Assembly (NCBI GenBank): GCA_016795565.1
Contig: JAEUGW010000036.1
Span: 1 to 34,163 of the forward strand
From: Opitutaceae bacterium
Lineage (GTDB): Bacteria; Verrucomicrobiota; Verrucomicrobiia; Opitutales; Opitutaceae
DNA: 34,163 bases
Direction of reading: 5' to 3'
Below are positions 17,682 through 25,472 of the stretch, in pieces (position 1 is the stretch's first letter; every line of letters starts with the position of its first letter). Below the pieces are notes generated by a model, which saw only the letters and a list, made by a program, of their open reading frames with translations, did no database searches and was not told the origin of the DNA. Made by a program: the position numbers and the translations under genes.

Positions 17682-18683
17682 CTAACCTGCCTGCCGGACT
17701 GACGCCAACAGCGCCGCCTTCTCCGTCGGCGTGAGGAACGCGATCTCGAGGGCGTTGCGCTGCGCCTGCTTGACCTGCGCGGGTGTCAGCCCCGCGGCCG
17801 GAGCGGCTATTTCCAACTCGTGGCGCAGATCGATCCCGCTGATGCTGGGGTCGTCGGTGTTGATCGTCGCGAGCAGGCCGCGGGCGAGAAACTGTCGCAG
17901 CGGGTGCGCCGCCAGGCTCGGCACCGTGTTGGTCTGCACGTTGCTCGTGAGGTTGGCCTCGATGCCGATGCGGTGCTCCGCCAGGTATTCCATCAGCTTC
18001 GGGTCGTCCACGGCCCGCACGCCATGCCCGATGCGCGTGGCCCCGAGCTTCTGCAGCGCCGACCACACGCTCTGCGCGCCGCCCGCCTCGCCCGCATGCA
18101 CCGTGATCGCCCAGCCGGCATCCCGCCCGCGCTTGAAATGCTCCACGAACAGCTCCGCGGGATAGTTCTTCTCGTCCCCGGCCAGATCGAGCGCCACCAG
18201 GTGCTGGCGGTGCGTGAGCAGGGCCCCGAGCTCATTCATGCAAACCTCGGCGCCGAAGGTCCGGCTGAGGATGCCGATGAGCTTCACCTTCACCCCCGTC
18301 GCCCGGCTGCCCTCGGCCGCGCCCTCGACGACGGCCTCGACCACCTTCGCCACATCGAGCCGGTGGGCCGTGGCCATGAACCACGGGCTGAAGCGCAATT
18401 CCAGGTAGTCGATGCCTTCGGCCTTGGCGTCCTCGACATTCTCGCGGGCGATGCGGCGGCAGGCGGCGGGGTCGGCCAGCACGGCGATCATCCATTCGAA
18501 CTTCGCCAGGAAGGCCAGCAGGTCGGGCACCGTGGACATGACCTGCACATGGGGCCGCAGGCCCTCGGGCGTGTCGGCCGGCAGCCGGATGCCGTGTTGC
18601 TTGGCGAGCTCGAGGATGGTCGTGAGCCGCATGTTGCCGTCGAGGTGGCGGTGCAGGTCGATGACGGGAAGTCGGGGATTCAT
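17682..18683 (-). CDS. add: Adenosine deaminase
   Basis: The enzyme deaminates adenosine to inosine in purine salvage. Zinc ligands are H11 and H13 in DLHRHLDGN, the His of VHAGEAGG, and the first Asp of TINTDDPSISG; HAGE also carries the catalytic Glu, and RIGHGVRA the catalytic His. The 333-residue length is normal. ATG 18683 (MNPRLPVIDLHRHLDG) is used; an upstream in-frame ATG at 18701 lies inside a repeat. Family members also include adenine deaminases and aminofutalosine deaminases. The motif set alone does not settle the substrate, so the name is the best general choice. Confidence 0.88.
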   Translation of the reverse strand: MNPRLPVIDLHRHLDGNMRLTTILELAKQHGIRLPADTPEGLRPHVQVMSTVPDLLAFLAKFEWMIAVLADPAACRRIARENVEDAKAEGIDYLELRFSPWFMATAHRLDVAKVVEAVVEGAAEGSRATGVKVKLIGILSRTFGAEVCMNELGALLTHRQHLVALDLAGDEKNYPAELFVEHFKRGRDAGWAITVHAGEAGGAQSVWSALQKLGATRIGHGVRAVDDPKLMEYLAEHRIGIEANLTSNVQTNTVPSLAAHPLRQFLARGLLATINTDDPSISGIDLRHELEIAAPAAGLTPAQVKQAQRNALEIAFLTPTEKAALLASVRQAG

Positions 18684-18687
18684 AAGC

Positions 18688-18770
18688 TGTAGGAGGGGCA
18701 TTATGCCCCGATCAATCTGCTGCCGCCGACGCCCCGGTGCAATCCCTGTAGCGGCGGTCTATGACCGCCG
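18688..18770. repeat. Two short palindromic repeats upstream of add
   Basis: GGGGC-ATTAT-GCCCC (18695-18709) follows TGTAGGA, and CGGCGGTC-TAT-GACCGCCG (18752-18770) follows CTGTAG. Both begin with TGTAG, as the twin-hairpin elements do. The second matches the start of a copy at the right end of the window (34109-34121). Confidence 0.8.
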
Positions 18771-18773
18771 TCC

Positions 18774-18827
18774 TTGGAGGGCCGGTCTCCTGACCGGCCG
18801 CGGTCGGTCAGGAGACCGACCCTCCAA
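18774..18827. repeat. Twin-hairpin repeat with complementary loops
   Basis: GGCCGGTC-TCCT-GACCGGCC (18780-18799) and GGTCGGTC-AGGA-GACCGACC (18802-18821) lie inside TTGGAGGG/CCCTCCAA arms. The loop sequences TCCT and AGGA are complementary, so the whole unit is also one large inverted repeat that could form a cruciform or a kissing pair. It lies in the divergent gap between add and the ABC ATPase gene. Confidence 0.85.
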
Positions 18828-18866
18828 AAAAACATCCTCGGCTGCACGGTGTTACCCCCGATTGCT

Positions 18867-18888
18867 TTCTTCTGGATTCCGGATTCTT
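18867..18888 (+). repeat. TTCTGGATTCCGGATTC leader phrase (copy 3)
   Basis: A shortened version of the phrase before oppB and the MsbA-like gene, ending 21 bases ahead of the ABC ATPase start codon. A pyrimidine-rich run (CCTGTCTCCTCTCCCC) fills the remaining space. Confidence 0.65.
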
Positions 18889-18909
18889 ACTCCTGTCTCC
18901 TCTCCCCGA

Positions 18910-19893
18910 ATGATCGAAGTCGAAAACCTCACGCGCGTCTTCCGCACCTATAAGAAAAAGCCCGGTTTCTGGGGCGGTGTGAGGGGCCTGTTCCACCGCG
19001 AATTCGAGGAAACCCGCGCGGCCGACGACATCAGCTTCTCCATCGCGGAAGGCGAACTCGTCGGCTTCCTCGGACCCAACGGCGCTGGCAAGACCACCAC
19101 GCTCAAGATGCTCTCCGGCCTCATCTATCCGACGGGCGGCACGGCGCGCGTCGCGGGCTTCGACCCCACGAAGCGCGAGAACGCCTACCGCCGCCTCTTC
19201 GCCCTCGTGCTCGGCCAGAAAAACCAGCTCTGGTGGGATCTGCCCGCCATCGAGTCGTTCTACCTTCTCCGCGCCATCTACGGCCTGCCGCAGGACCAGT
19301 TCAAGGCCACCCTCGACGAGCTCGTCGACCTCCTCGACGTCCGCGCTAAGCTCAACGTCATGGTCCGCGAGCTCTCCCTCGGCGAGCGCATGAAGATGGA
19401 GCTCATCGCCGCCCTGCTCCACCGCCCCCGCGTCCTTTTCCTCGACGAACCCACCATCGGCCTCGATGTCGTGTCACAGAAGAAGGTCCGTGAATTTCTC
19501 CGCGACTACAACCGCCGCACCAAGACGACCATCCTCCTCACCAGCCACTACATGGCCGACATCTCCTCGCTCTGCGAGCGGGTCATCGTCATCGACCACG
19601 GCAAGAAGATCTACGACGGCGCCCTTGCGCGCATCACCGGCGCCGGCGCCCGGCAGCGCATCATCAAGTTCAAACCCCGCGACGGCGCCTTCCCGGCAAA
19701 CTGGAAACCCCTCCACGGCGAGTGCAAGGTCTGCGAGGACGGCGAGATTCTCCTTCACGTCCCCAGCGAGCATGTGACGGCTGTTTTCCAGCAAATCCTC
19801 AGCCTCGGCGCCGTGGACGACATCACGATCCAGGACGTGCCCCTCGAAGACGTGATCACCGAGCTCTTCTCCCGCGGCATGGCCGCAAAATAA
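18910..19893 (+). CDS. ABC transporter ATP-binding protein, ABC-2/NatA-like
   Basis: A 327-residue stand-alone ATPase. Walker A is GPNGAGKTTTLKMLSGL, the signature LSLGERMKMELIAALL (a divergent LSGGQ), Walker B VLFLDEPTIGLD, and the switch His lies in LLTSHYM. VFRTYKKKPGFWGGVRGLFH near the start and the long C-terminal regulatory part (after residue 240) place it with the ATPases of ABC-2-type exporters. Such ATPases usually have a membrane partner next door; here a signalling gene follows instead, so the permease is encoded elsewhere or lost. The substrate cannot be read from sequence. Confidence 0.88.
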   Translation: MIEVENLTRVFRTYKKKPGFWGGVRGLFHREFEETRAADDISFSIAEGELVGFLGPNGAGKTTTLKMLSGLIYPTGGTARVAGFDPTKRENAYRRLFALVLGQKNQLWWDLPAIESFYLLRAIYGLPQDQFKATLDELVDLLDVRAKLNVMVRELSLGERMKMELIAALLHRPRVLFLDEPTIGLDVVSQKKVREFLRDYNRRTKTTILLTSHYMADISSLCERVIVIDHGKKIYDGALARITGAGARQRIIKFKPRDGAFPANWKPLHGECKVCEDGEILLHVPSEHVTAVFQQILSLGAVDDITIQDVPLEDVITELFSRGMAAK

Positions 19894-19990
19894 CAGATAT
19901 TTGACAAGCGGGCGGTGCTCTCGGCCGTCCCGCGCCAAGCTTCGCATTGCCAAAGCCAGCCGCCACCCCCAGCGTGGCTGAAATTTCACC

Positions 19991-21142
19991 ATGCTCGACG
20001 CCCCCAGCCCTGCCCCGGCCCAAGCAGCCTCCACCTCCGCTCGACCCAAGGTCTTGGTCATTGATGACGAATTGGGGCCGCGGGAAAGCATGAGCTATCT
20101 CCTGCAAGACGAGTTCGAAGTGCACGCCGTGGACCGGGTGGATCGCGGCCTCGCCCTCGCCAAGTCCGAATCCTTTGCCGTGGTCATCATGGATATCCGG
20201 ATGCCGCAAAAAAACGGCATCCAAGGCCTGGAGGAATTCCGCCGCATCGATGCCGATGCCGCCGTGATCATGATGACCGGCTACGGCGCCCTCGCCTCCG
20301 CCCAGGCGGCAATCAGCCTCGGCGCGAACGAGTATCTCAAGAAGCCCTTTGACGTGGATGTGCTGCTGGCCGCCGTGCGCCGCCACGCGGCCGAGGCCCA
20401 GGAACGCCAGAAGCGCACCGCCCTGCTCAAGCACCTCGGCGACATGTATGAGTCGGTCAAACGCGAGCAGAAGAAACACCAGATGCAGGTCGGCTACGGT
20501 CAGGCCGCCGCCGAGATGGTGCACGATATCTGCAACCCCCTCGTCGTCACGATCGGCTACACCAACATGCTGCTGGACGAGGTGCGCCGCCTCGGTGCCG
20601 GCACCCCCGCGCTGCAGCGCATTGTCCATTACACCGAGCGGTTGGAAAACTGCTCCTCGTTCTGCCTCCATCTCGCGGAATCCTGGCGCCAGAGCGCGCG
20701 CCACCAAGGCCAGGGCGACACCTTCAGCCTCCACGCCGTCGCCGAGGAGACGCGCGCCGTGCTCTTCTTCGACTCGCCCCGCATCGAGGTCGTGGGCGCG
20801 AAGGATGCCGCGGTCACGGGCGTCCGCTATGAAATCACCCGCCTCCTGCAGAATCTCATCAAGAACGCGCTGGAAGCCGGGGCGACCCGCGTTGTCATCG
20901 CCATCCGCACGGCGGAAGGACGCGCCCACCTGACCATCACTGACAACGGCACCGGCCTGCCCCCGGAAGTCATGGCGGTGATCCTGAAAAAACCGGTTGA
21001 ATCCACCAAGCCCCACGGCACGGGCCTCGGCCTGACCATCTGCCGCCACATCGCCGCCGCGCACCAGGCCGAGATGAGGGTCGAGGCCAATCCCGGCGGC
21101 GGCACGGTCTTCACCCTGGATTTTCCGCTCGCGCCCCGCTGA
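19991..21142 (+). CDS. Hybrid receiver-histidine kinase (REC at N-terminus)
   Basis: A 383-residue cytosolic protein with no membrane segment. Residues 18-130 are a receiver: D25/D26, phospho-acceptor D68 (VVIMDIRMP), T96 (MMTGYG) and K118 (YLKKPFD). A short coiled coil (EAQERQKRTALLKHLG, KREQKKHQM) leads to a dimerisation helix with H178 in MVHDICNPLV, a variant of the usual HEIxNP. The ATPase domain has an N box (NLIKNALEAGA), G1 (DNGTGLPP) and G2 (GTGLGLTICRH), so it should be active. REC ahead of the kinase usually means a kinase tuned by an upstream phosphorelay. A TTGACA at 19901 has no matching -10. Its H-box resembles those of the two kinases at 23442-27259. Confidence 0.88.
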   Translation: MLDAPSPAPAQAASTSARPKVLVIDDELGPRESMSYLLQDEFEVHAVDRVDRGLALAKSESFAVVIMDIRMPQKNGIQGLEEFRRIDADAAVIMMTGYGALASAQAAISLGANEYLKKPFDVDVLLAAVRRHAAEAQERQKRTALLKHLGDMYESVKREQKKHQMQVGYGQAAAEMVHDICNPLVVTIGYTNMLLDEVRRLGAGTPALQRIVHYTERLENCSSFCLHLAESWRQSARHQGQGDTFSLHAVAEETRAVLFFDSPRIEVVGAKDAAVTGVRYEITRLLQNLIKNALEAGATRVVIAIRTAEGRAHLTITDNGTGLPPEVMAVILKKPVESTKPHGTGLGLTICRHIAAAHQAEMRVEANPGGGTVFTLDFPLAPR

Positions 21143-21155
21143 AGTGGACCGCGCC

Positions 21156-22040
21156 CTAGCCAGTAAGTTTGGCCAGCTCGGCCCGCAGCCACGCGGCCAC
21201 CGCCGAATAATCCTGCTGCGCAAACCCCCGGCTCTCGGCGACACTGCGGCACACCTCCTCAAACAGCGTCAACTCGGCCAGCAGCGCCCGCGCCAGACTT
21301 CGTTGATCAAGACTGGTGCTAATCGCCGTTTGATTCAGCCGCCTTTCGTCGAGCCATTTCTCCGCCTTGCGGGCCTCCGGCCGAGGCTCGCGCCCGGCCA
21401 ACCGCGCCTCCTCCGCCAGCAAGACATAGACGTGGTTGCGCAACTCAACCTGCGACCAGCGCATGGCCGCGCGCAACTCGCCCCGCAAAATCTTCTTTGC
21501 GACCCAAACAGCATGTCGCCAGAAGGCCGCCGTGTGCCGCTGGAAATCATCCGCGACAAAACCGGGCGTAGGCCACGGCCCACTCAGTGCGGCGTAGCGT
21601 TGTTCCCAGGCGGAGCCGCCGAGCACCACCCGGTGGCCGGGTCCTGCGATCAACCGGAAATTGCAGATTCCCCGGCGCAATGCCCCTGGAAACCAGCCCT
21701 GCGCCTGTGGGTGCCGCATGGCAAAGCACACCAGTTTCATCTGCCAAGCGGAGAGCAGCACGAAGTCGGCTTCCCAGCCGTCGGCAAATACAGCACTGAG
21801 TTTCGTGACGGCTCGTTCGGTGCGCTCGAAGTGCGCCGACCAGCAGGGAGCGATCTGCGCCGGCCAATCACGGTTGTGGTATTTGGCAGGCGTGCGAACG
21901 ATGAGTTGGTAATCCCAATCAGACCACGAGTCAATTTGCGCACCCGGCTGAACCCGAGAACCGATCTGCACGAGAGCTTCGACATCAGACTGCGCTCCGG
22001 CCCAGGCTACTATCCGTGCTTCGAAATCCTGTGCGGTCAT
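21156..22040 (-). CDS. Nucleotidyltransferase, aminoglycoside 6-adenylyltransferase-like
   Basis: The N-terminus has the polymerase-beta-type nucleotidyltransferase core: IGSRVQPGAQIDSWSDWDYQ, with GSR at 27-29 and the metal-binding pair D41/D43. The rest, including the helical C-terminal half (FWRHAVWVAKKILRGELRAA, LRNHVYVLLAEEARL), follows the layout of the AadE/ANT(6) streptomycin adenylyltransferase family, and the length of 294 aa is usual for it. Environmental members are common and often have no proven drug substrate, so resistance should not be assumed. ATG 22040 is preferred; ATG 22064 would add eight residues. It converges on the hybrid kinase gene with 13 bases between the stops. 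Confidence 0.75.
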   Translation of the reverse strand: MTAQDFEARIVAWAGAQSDVEALVQIGSRVQPGAQIDSWSDWDYQLIVRTPAKYHNRDWPAQIAPCWSAHFERTERAVTKLSAVFADGWEADFVLLSAWQMKLVCFAMRHPQAQGWFPGALRRGICNFRLIAGPGHRVVLGGSAWEQRYAALSGPWPTPGFVADDFQRHTAAFWRHAVWVAKKILRGELRAAMRWSQVELRNHVYVLLAEEARLAGREPRPEARKAEKWLDERRLNQTAISTSLDQRSLARALLAELTLFEEVCRSVAESRGFAQQDYSAVAAWLRAELAKLTG

Positions 22041-22242
22041 GGTCACGCGATTGTGCGTTCGCATCCGCTATGGCGCAAATCTCTTTTGCCCTGCCAAGGC
22101 TTGCCGTTGCATTCATTGCCCGCCAACCCTCCGTCAGTCGGTGATAACGGGCTGCCCTCGGCAGTCACCGATTGCCCCAGCATCCCCTCTCTTTTTCTGC
22201 CTTTGCATAGCGCCCCGTCGATTTTCCTTCTACTCACCGCCC
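22041..22242. other. Divergent intergenic region with one imperfect dyad
   Basis: The gap between the nucleotidyltransferase and ketosynthase-like genes holds a dyad at about 22138-22169: TCGGTGA and TCACCGA flanking CTGCC/GGCAG. No confident promoter hexamers were found on either strand. The last 50 bases before the ketosynthase start are pyrimidine-rich. Confidence 0.4.
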
Positions 22243-23454
22243 ATGCGCCGTCGCGTTAAGATCACTGGGATGGGCCCGGTCACCCCGGCCGGCATCGGCC
22301 GCGAGGCTTTCTTCCGCGGCATCAACGAATCCGTCAGCCGCGTGCGCGCCATCACGCGGTTCGATCCGGCCGCCGGACCGTTCATCGGTGCCGAAGTCCT
22401 CGGTTTTGACCTGAAGGACTATGCCCCGGAGGAGAATGCCAAGCGCCTGTCGCGGCACACCCAATTCGGACTGGCGGCCACAATCCTGGCCTTGCAGGAC
22501 GCCGGCCTGGCTCCGCATGAGGCGGAGAAACTGAACCCCACCATTGTCACCGGCACCTCGATCATGGACATCGACAAGATCAGCCGGGGCGTGCAGATCG
22601 TGGCCAAGAAGGGTGCACGCTATTCGATGCCCAGCACCATCTATGAAGCTTCGTCGGTGAATGTGCCGGGCAAGATCGCCGAGTATTTGGGTGTGCCGGT
22701 GCGCATGTTCTCCCTGCAAAGCTCCTGCTGTTCCGGCCTCGATGCCATCGGCCAGGCCGCCGATCTGATCGCCACCGGCCAGTCGGACTTCGCCCTCACG
22801 GGAGGCAGCGAGGCCCCGCTGTCCTTTCACCCCTTGCTCGAATTCAATGCGGCCGAGCTCAATCCCGCCAACGATGAGCTGCCGGCCAAATCGTGCCGCC
22901 CGTTTGATCTCTGGCGCTCCACCGGCGTGATTGGCGAAGGCGCGGCGATCTTCGTCCTTGAGCCGGAAAGCAGCCCCCGACCCGCCCTCGCCTGGATCAC
23001 CGGTTACGGCTACGCCAATGATCCCGACATCCGGGCTGGCTCCGGCCTCCGTGGATCCATGATCCAAGCCCTCGCCAACGCGTGCCGTCGGCCTGATGAG
23101 GTGGGCTATATCAATGCCTGGGGCCCCGGCCACAAGCAGATCGACGCCCACGAGGCCTACGCCATCAAGAAGCTCTTTGGCCCCGAGCTACCCGAGGTTC
23201 CGGTCACCTCCATCAAGGGCGCGGTGGGCACGGCGCTGGGGGCCTCCGGCGCCATACAGACCGCCAGCACGGTCCTCACTCTCATCCATGGATTGCTTCC
23301 GCCCACGCTCAACTGGGAGACCCCCGATCCCAATTGCCCGCTGAATCTCTCCACCCAGCTGCGCCGTCTCCACCCGCGCGTCGCCATCATCAATTCCCAC
23401 GGCCTCTCCGGCAGCAACACAACTCTCGTCTTAGAAAAAGCATGCCCGAGCTGA
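22243..23454 (+). CDS. Beta-ketoacyl synthase-like protein with an altered active site
   Basis: The 403-residue protein has the full thiolase-fold layout of FabF-type enzymes: MRRRVKITGMGPVTPAGIG at the start, the nucleophile loop LQSSCCSGLDAIG with C162, and the closing SHGLSGSNTTLVLEK. The other catalytic residues differ. FabF has C163, H303, K335 and H340; here the equivalent positions, at identical spacing, are C162, W293 (NAWGPGHKQID), K325 (SIKGAVG) and T330 (VGTALGASG). The conserved gate GFGG is GLSG. The protein may still be acylated on C162 but is unlikely to decarboxylate malonyl-ACP normally; H297 could be a substitute. Its last 13 bases overlap the next gene, a sensor kinase. No ACP, reductase or other fatty-acid gene is nearby. 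Confidence 0.85.
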   Translation: MRRRVKITGMGPVTPAGIGREAFFRGINESVSRVRAITRFDPAAGPFIGAEVLGFDLKDYAPEENAKRLSRHTQFGLAATILALQDAGLAPHEAEKLNPTIVTGTSIMDIDKISRGVQIVAKKGARYSMPSTIYEASSVNVPGKIAEYLGVPVRMFSLQSSCCSGLDAIGQAADLIATGQSDFALTGGSEAPLSFHPLLEFNAAELNPANDELPAKSCRPFDLWRSTGVIGEGAAIFVLEPESSPRPALAWITGYGYANDPDIRAGSGLRGSMIQALANACRRPDEVGYINAWGPGHKQIDAHEAYAIKKLFGPELPEVPVTSIKGAVGTALGASGAIQTASTVLTLIHGLLPPTLNWETPDPNCPLNLSTQLRRLHPRVAIINSHGLSGSNTTLVLEKACPS

Positions 23455-25472
23455 TACTCGCTGCAGCAATCCTCACGCTCGGCATTGGTGCGTCCGTATA
23501 TTGGGCAAATCCGCATCGATTGACTAATAGAGCTTTTCTCGCCTTTTCTCTGATCAACGCGAGCTGGCTCTATTGTGTTTTCATGGCCATGCGCGCAGGT
23601 GCGCTGCTTCAGGCAGGTGAAGGCGCGAATCCGATCCCTTGGATCAGGGCGGCCTCTGCAGTAGGCGCATTTTTCCCGTTTTTGATCTGGAGCATGAAGG
23701 AATCGATTCTGACGACTGAAATTCGTGGCCATCAGATCAAAGGCCAGGCGTTAGTCTGGTTTGGCATAGGTTGCGCACTGGCTGTCCTTTGTTTCACGAA
23801 ATATTATATTCCGCCCGAGTCGCGGCCGGGTGCCGAGCTGCGAGGTTCGGGCTATTACATATACACTTCAATCAGTCTGGTGCTTTACCTGCATTTGATT
23901 TCCCAGACTTACCGACAATGGCGAATGCAAACCGGTATACGCCGCCTCGAAATCCAATTCCTGATTCTCAATGCTGGCGTCGCCTGCCTGTTGGCAATTA
24001 TCCTTAATGCGGCGGGCAATTATTTCGACCTGCGATATCTGGCCCGGTTAACCCCGCTGCTCATCGTCATTTTCTACGGGCTCACCGCCTGGGCTGTCAC
24101 CGTGCACCGCGTGTTTGATGCCCGGCAGGTTTTTCTCTCCGTCGTGCAGCGGCTCCTGCTCGTGATCATGCTGAGCTTGGGCATCCTCGGGGTCGAATTC
24201 CTCCTGCATGGCCTGCTGGCGCCGGCGCTCAGCCTCGTCCTCAGCGTCATTGCGGGCAGCACTTTCGCCTTCCTGCTGGAGCGCAGGACCCGCGAATGGT
24301 TCCGCCTCACGCCGGAGCAGAGCATCGCCCAGCTCCGCCGCGCCATGACCGAGGCCGCCCGCAGCGAACCCAGCCCGGACAAGCTGGTGACCGCCTACGA
24401 GGAACTGCTGCGCGACTGGAGCCAGGCCGGCTACGCCCGGCTGCTGTTCGACAGCGGCGAGGTCTTTGTCGGCGGGGACATCGAGTTCACCAAGGATCGC
24501 CCCGCCCACCCGGCCCTCGTCCAATCCGAGTGGACGACCCCCGAAAGCCTCCAGCGCCGGCGCACCGAGCCCGGCCTGATCGACCTCCGCCAGTTTCTCA
24601 CCGAGTTTGACCTCGGCCTGGCTGTCACCGCCCCGCGCGGCAGCCCCACGCCCTCGCTGGTCCTCGTCCTCGGCACCAAGGTCAATCACCGGCCCTTCAC
24701 CTACCCCGAGGTCCAGCAGGTGCAGGAAATCGCCGAGTTCATGGACAACATCCTGGCCCGCTCCCGCCTCACCCGGCAGGCCCGCCAGTCCGAGCAGCTC
24801 GCGACCATTGGCTTGCTCGGGGCCAGCCTGGCCCACGAGATCCGCAACCCCCTCGTCTCCATCAAGACCTTCGCCCACCTCCTGCCCACGCGCTTCGAGG
24901 ACCCGGAGTTCCGCCGCCGCTTCCACGTCCTCATCCCCGCCGAGGTGGACCGCATCGACAGCCTCACCCAGCAGCTGCTCGACCTCTCCAACCCGCGCCG
25001 CCACCAGATGGAGCGCATCTCCCTGCATGTCGTCGCCCGGGAGACGATCGACCTCATGCTCACCCGCGCCACCGAGGCCCGCATCCATCTTGCCGCCACC
25101 TACGGCGCCACGACCGACACCATCTGGGCCGACGCCAGCGCGATGCGGCAGGTGATCATCAATCTCCTCATCAATGCGTTTCAGGCGCTCGAGCTCCAGG
25201 AGACCGACCGCCGCGTCGAGCTCCGCACCCGCAGCTCCCCCGGCGGCAGCGTCATCCTCGAGATCAGCGACAACGGCCCCGGCATCCCCGCCGACCAGCG
25301 CGCCCGGCTGTTCCATCCCTTTGTCTCCACCAAGACGAAGGGCATGGGCCTCGGCCTGGCCGTGTGCGCGGATATCTTGCACGAACACAAGGCCACCATC
25401 ATTGTGCCTGACATCGGGCGCCCCGGCGCTACCTTCCGCATCACTTTTCCATGCCCGCCACCCTCATCCTGA
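23442..25472 (+). CDS. Multi-pass membrane sensor histidine kinase
   Basis: The 676-residue protein starts with about 280 residues of roughly eight membrane helices, in the style of the histidine-kinase 7TM sensor region and reminiscent of PEP-CTERM-linked PrsK. A GAF-like segment (about 300-445) follows, then the H-box LAHEIRNPLVSIKT with H465, N box (NLLINAFQA), G1 (SDNGPGIP) and G2 (GMGLGLAVC), all intact. The start overlaps the ketosynthase-like gene by 13 bases and the end overlaps the next gene by 22, so the three are translationally coupled. The DNA for the membrane part (to about 24060) is AT-richer than the kinase part: 28 of 60 bases are G/C at 23761-23820, against 41 of 60 at 24961-25020. 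Confidence 0.9.
   Translation: MPELILAAAILTLGIGASVYWANPHRLTNRAFLAFSLINASWLYCVFMAMRAGALLQAGEGANPIPWIRAASAVGAFFPFLIWSMKESILTTEIRGHQIKGQALVWFGIGCALAVLCFTKYYIPPESRPGAELRGSGYYIYTSISLVLYLHLISQTYRQWRMQTGIRRLEIQFLILNAGVACLLAIILNAAGNYFDLRYLARLTPLLIVIFYGLTAWAVTVHRVFDARQVFLSVVQRLLLVIMLSLGILGVEFLLHGLLAPALSLVLSVIAGSTFAFLLERRTREWFRLTPEQSIAQLRRAMTEAARSEPSPDKLVTAYEELLRDWSQAGYARLLFDSGEVFVGGDIEFTKDRPAHPALVQSEWTTPESLQRRRTEPGLIDLRQFLTEFDLGLAVTAPRGSPTPSLVLVLGTKVNHRPFTYPEVQQVQEIAEFMDNILARSRLTRQARQSEQLATIGLLGASLAHEIRNPLVSIKTFAHLLPTRFEDPEFRRRFHVLIPAEVDRIDSLTQQLLDLSNPRRHQMERISLHVVARETIDLMLTRATEARIHLAATYGATTDTIWADASAMRQVIINLLINAFQALELQETDRRVELRTRSSPGGSVILEISDNGPGIPADQRARLFHPFVSTKTKGMGLGLAVCADILHEHKATIIVPDIGRPGATFRITFPCPPPSS

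Noticed and set aside
15857..18827. Possible CRISPR array
   Set aside because: The repeats are palindromic hairpin elements of differing sequence at irregular spacing, with no uniform repeat-spacer pattern and no cas genes.
18412..18909. Longer N-terminus for the ABC ATPase gene
   Set aside because: The added residues come from the antisense strand of add and from repeats; the family start is MIEVENLTRVF at 18910.
19901..19929. Perfect TTGACA ahead of the hybrid kinase gene
   Set aside because: No -10-like hexamer at 15-19 bases spacing, so a promoter is not supported.
21156..22040. Calling the nucleotidyltransferase an antibiotic-resistance gene
   Set aside because: The fold and active-site motif fit the AadE family, but substrate cannot be read from sequence and no resistance or mobile context surrounds it.
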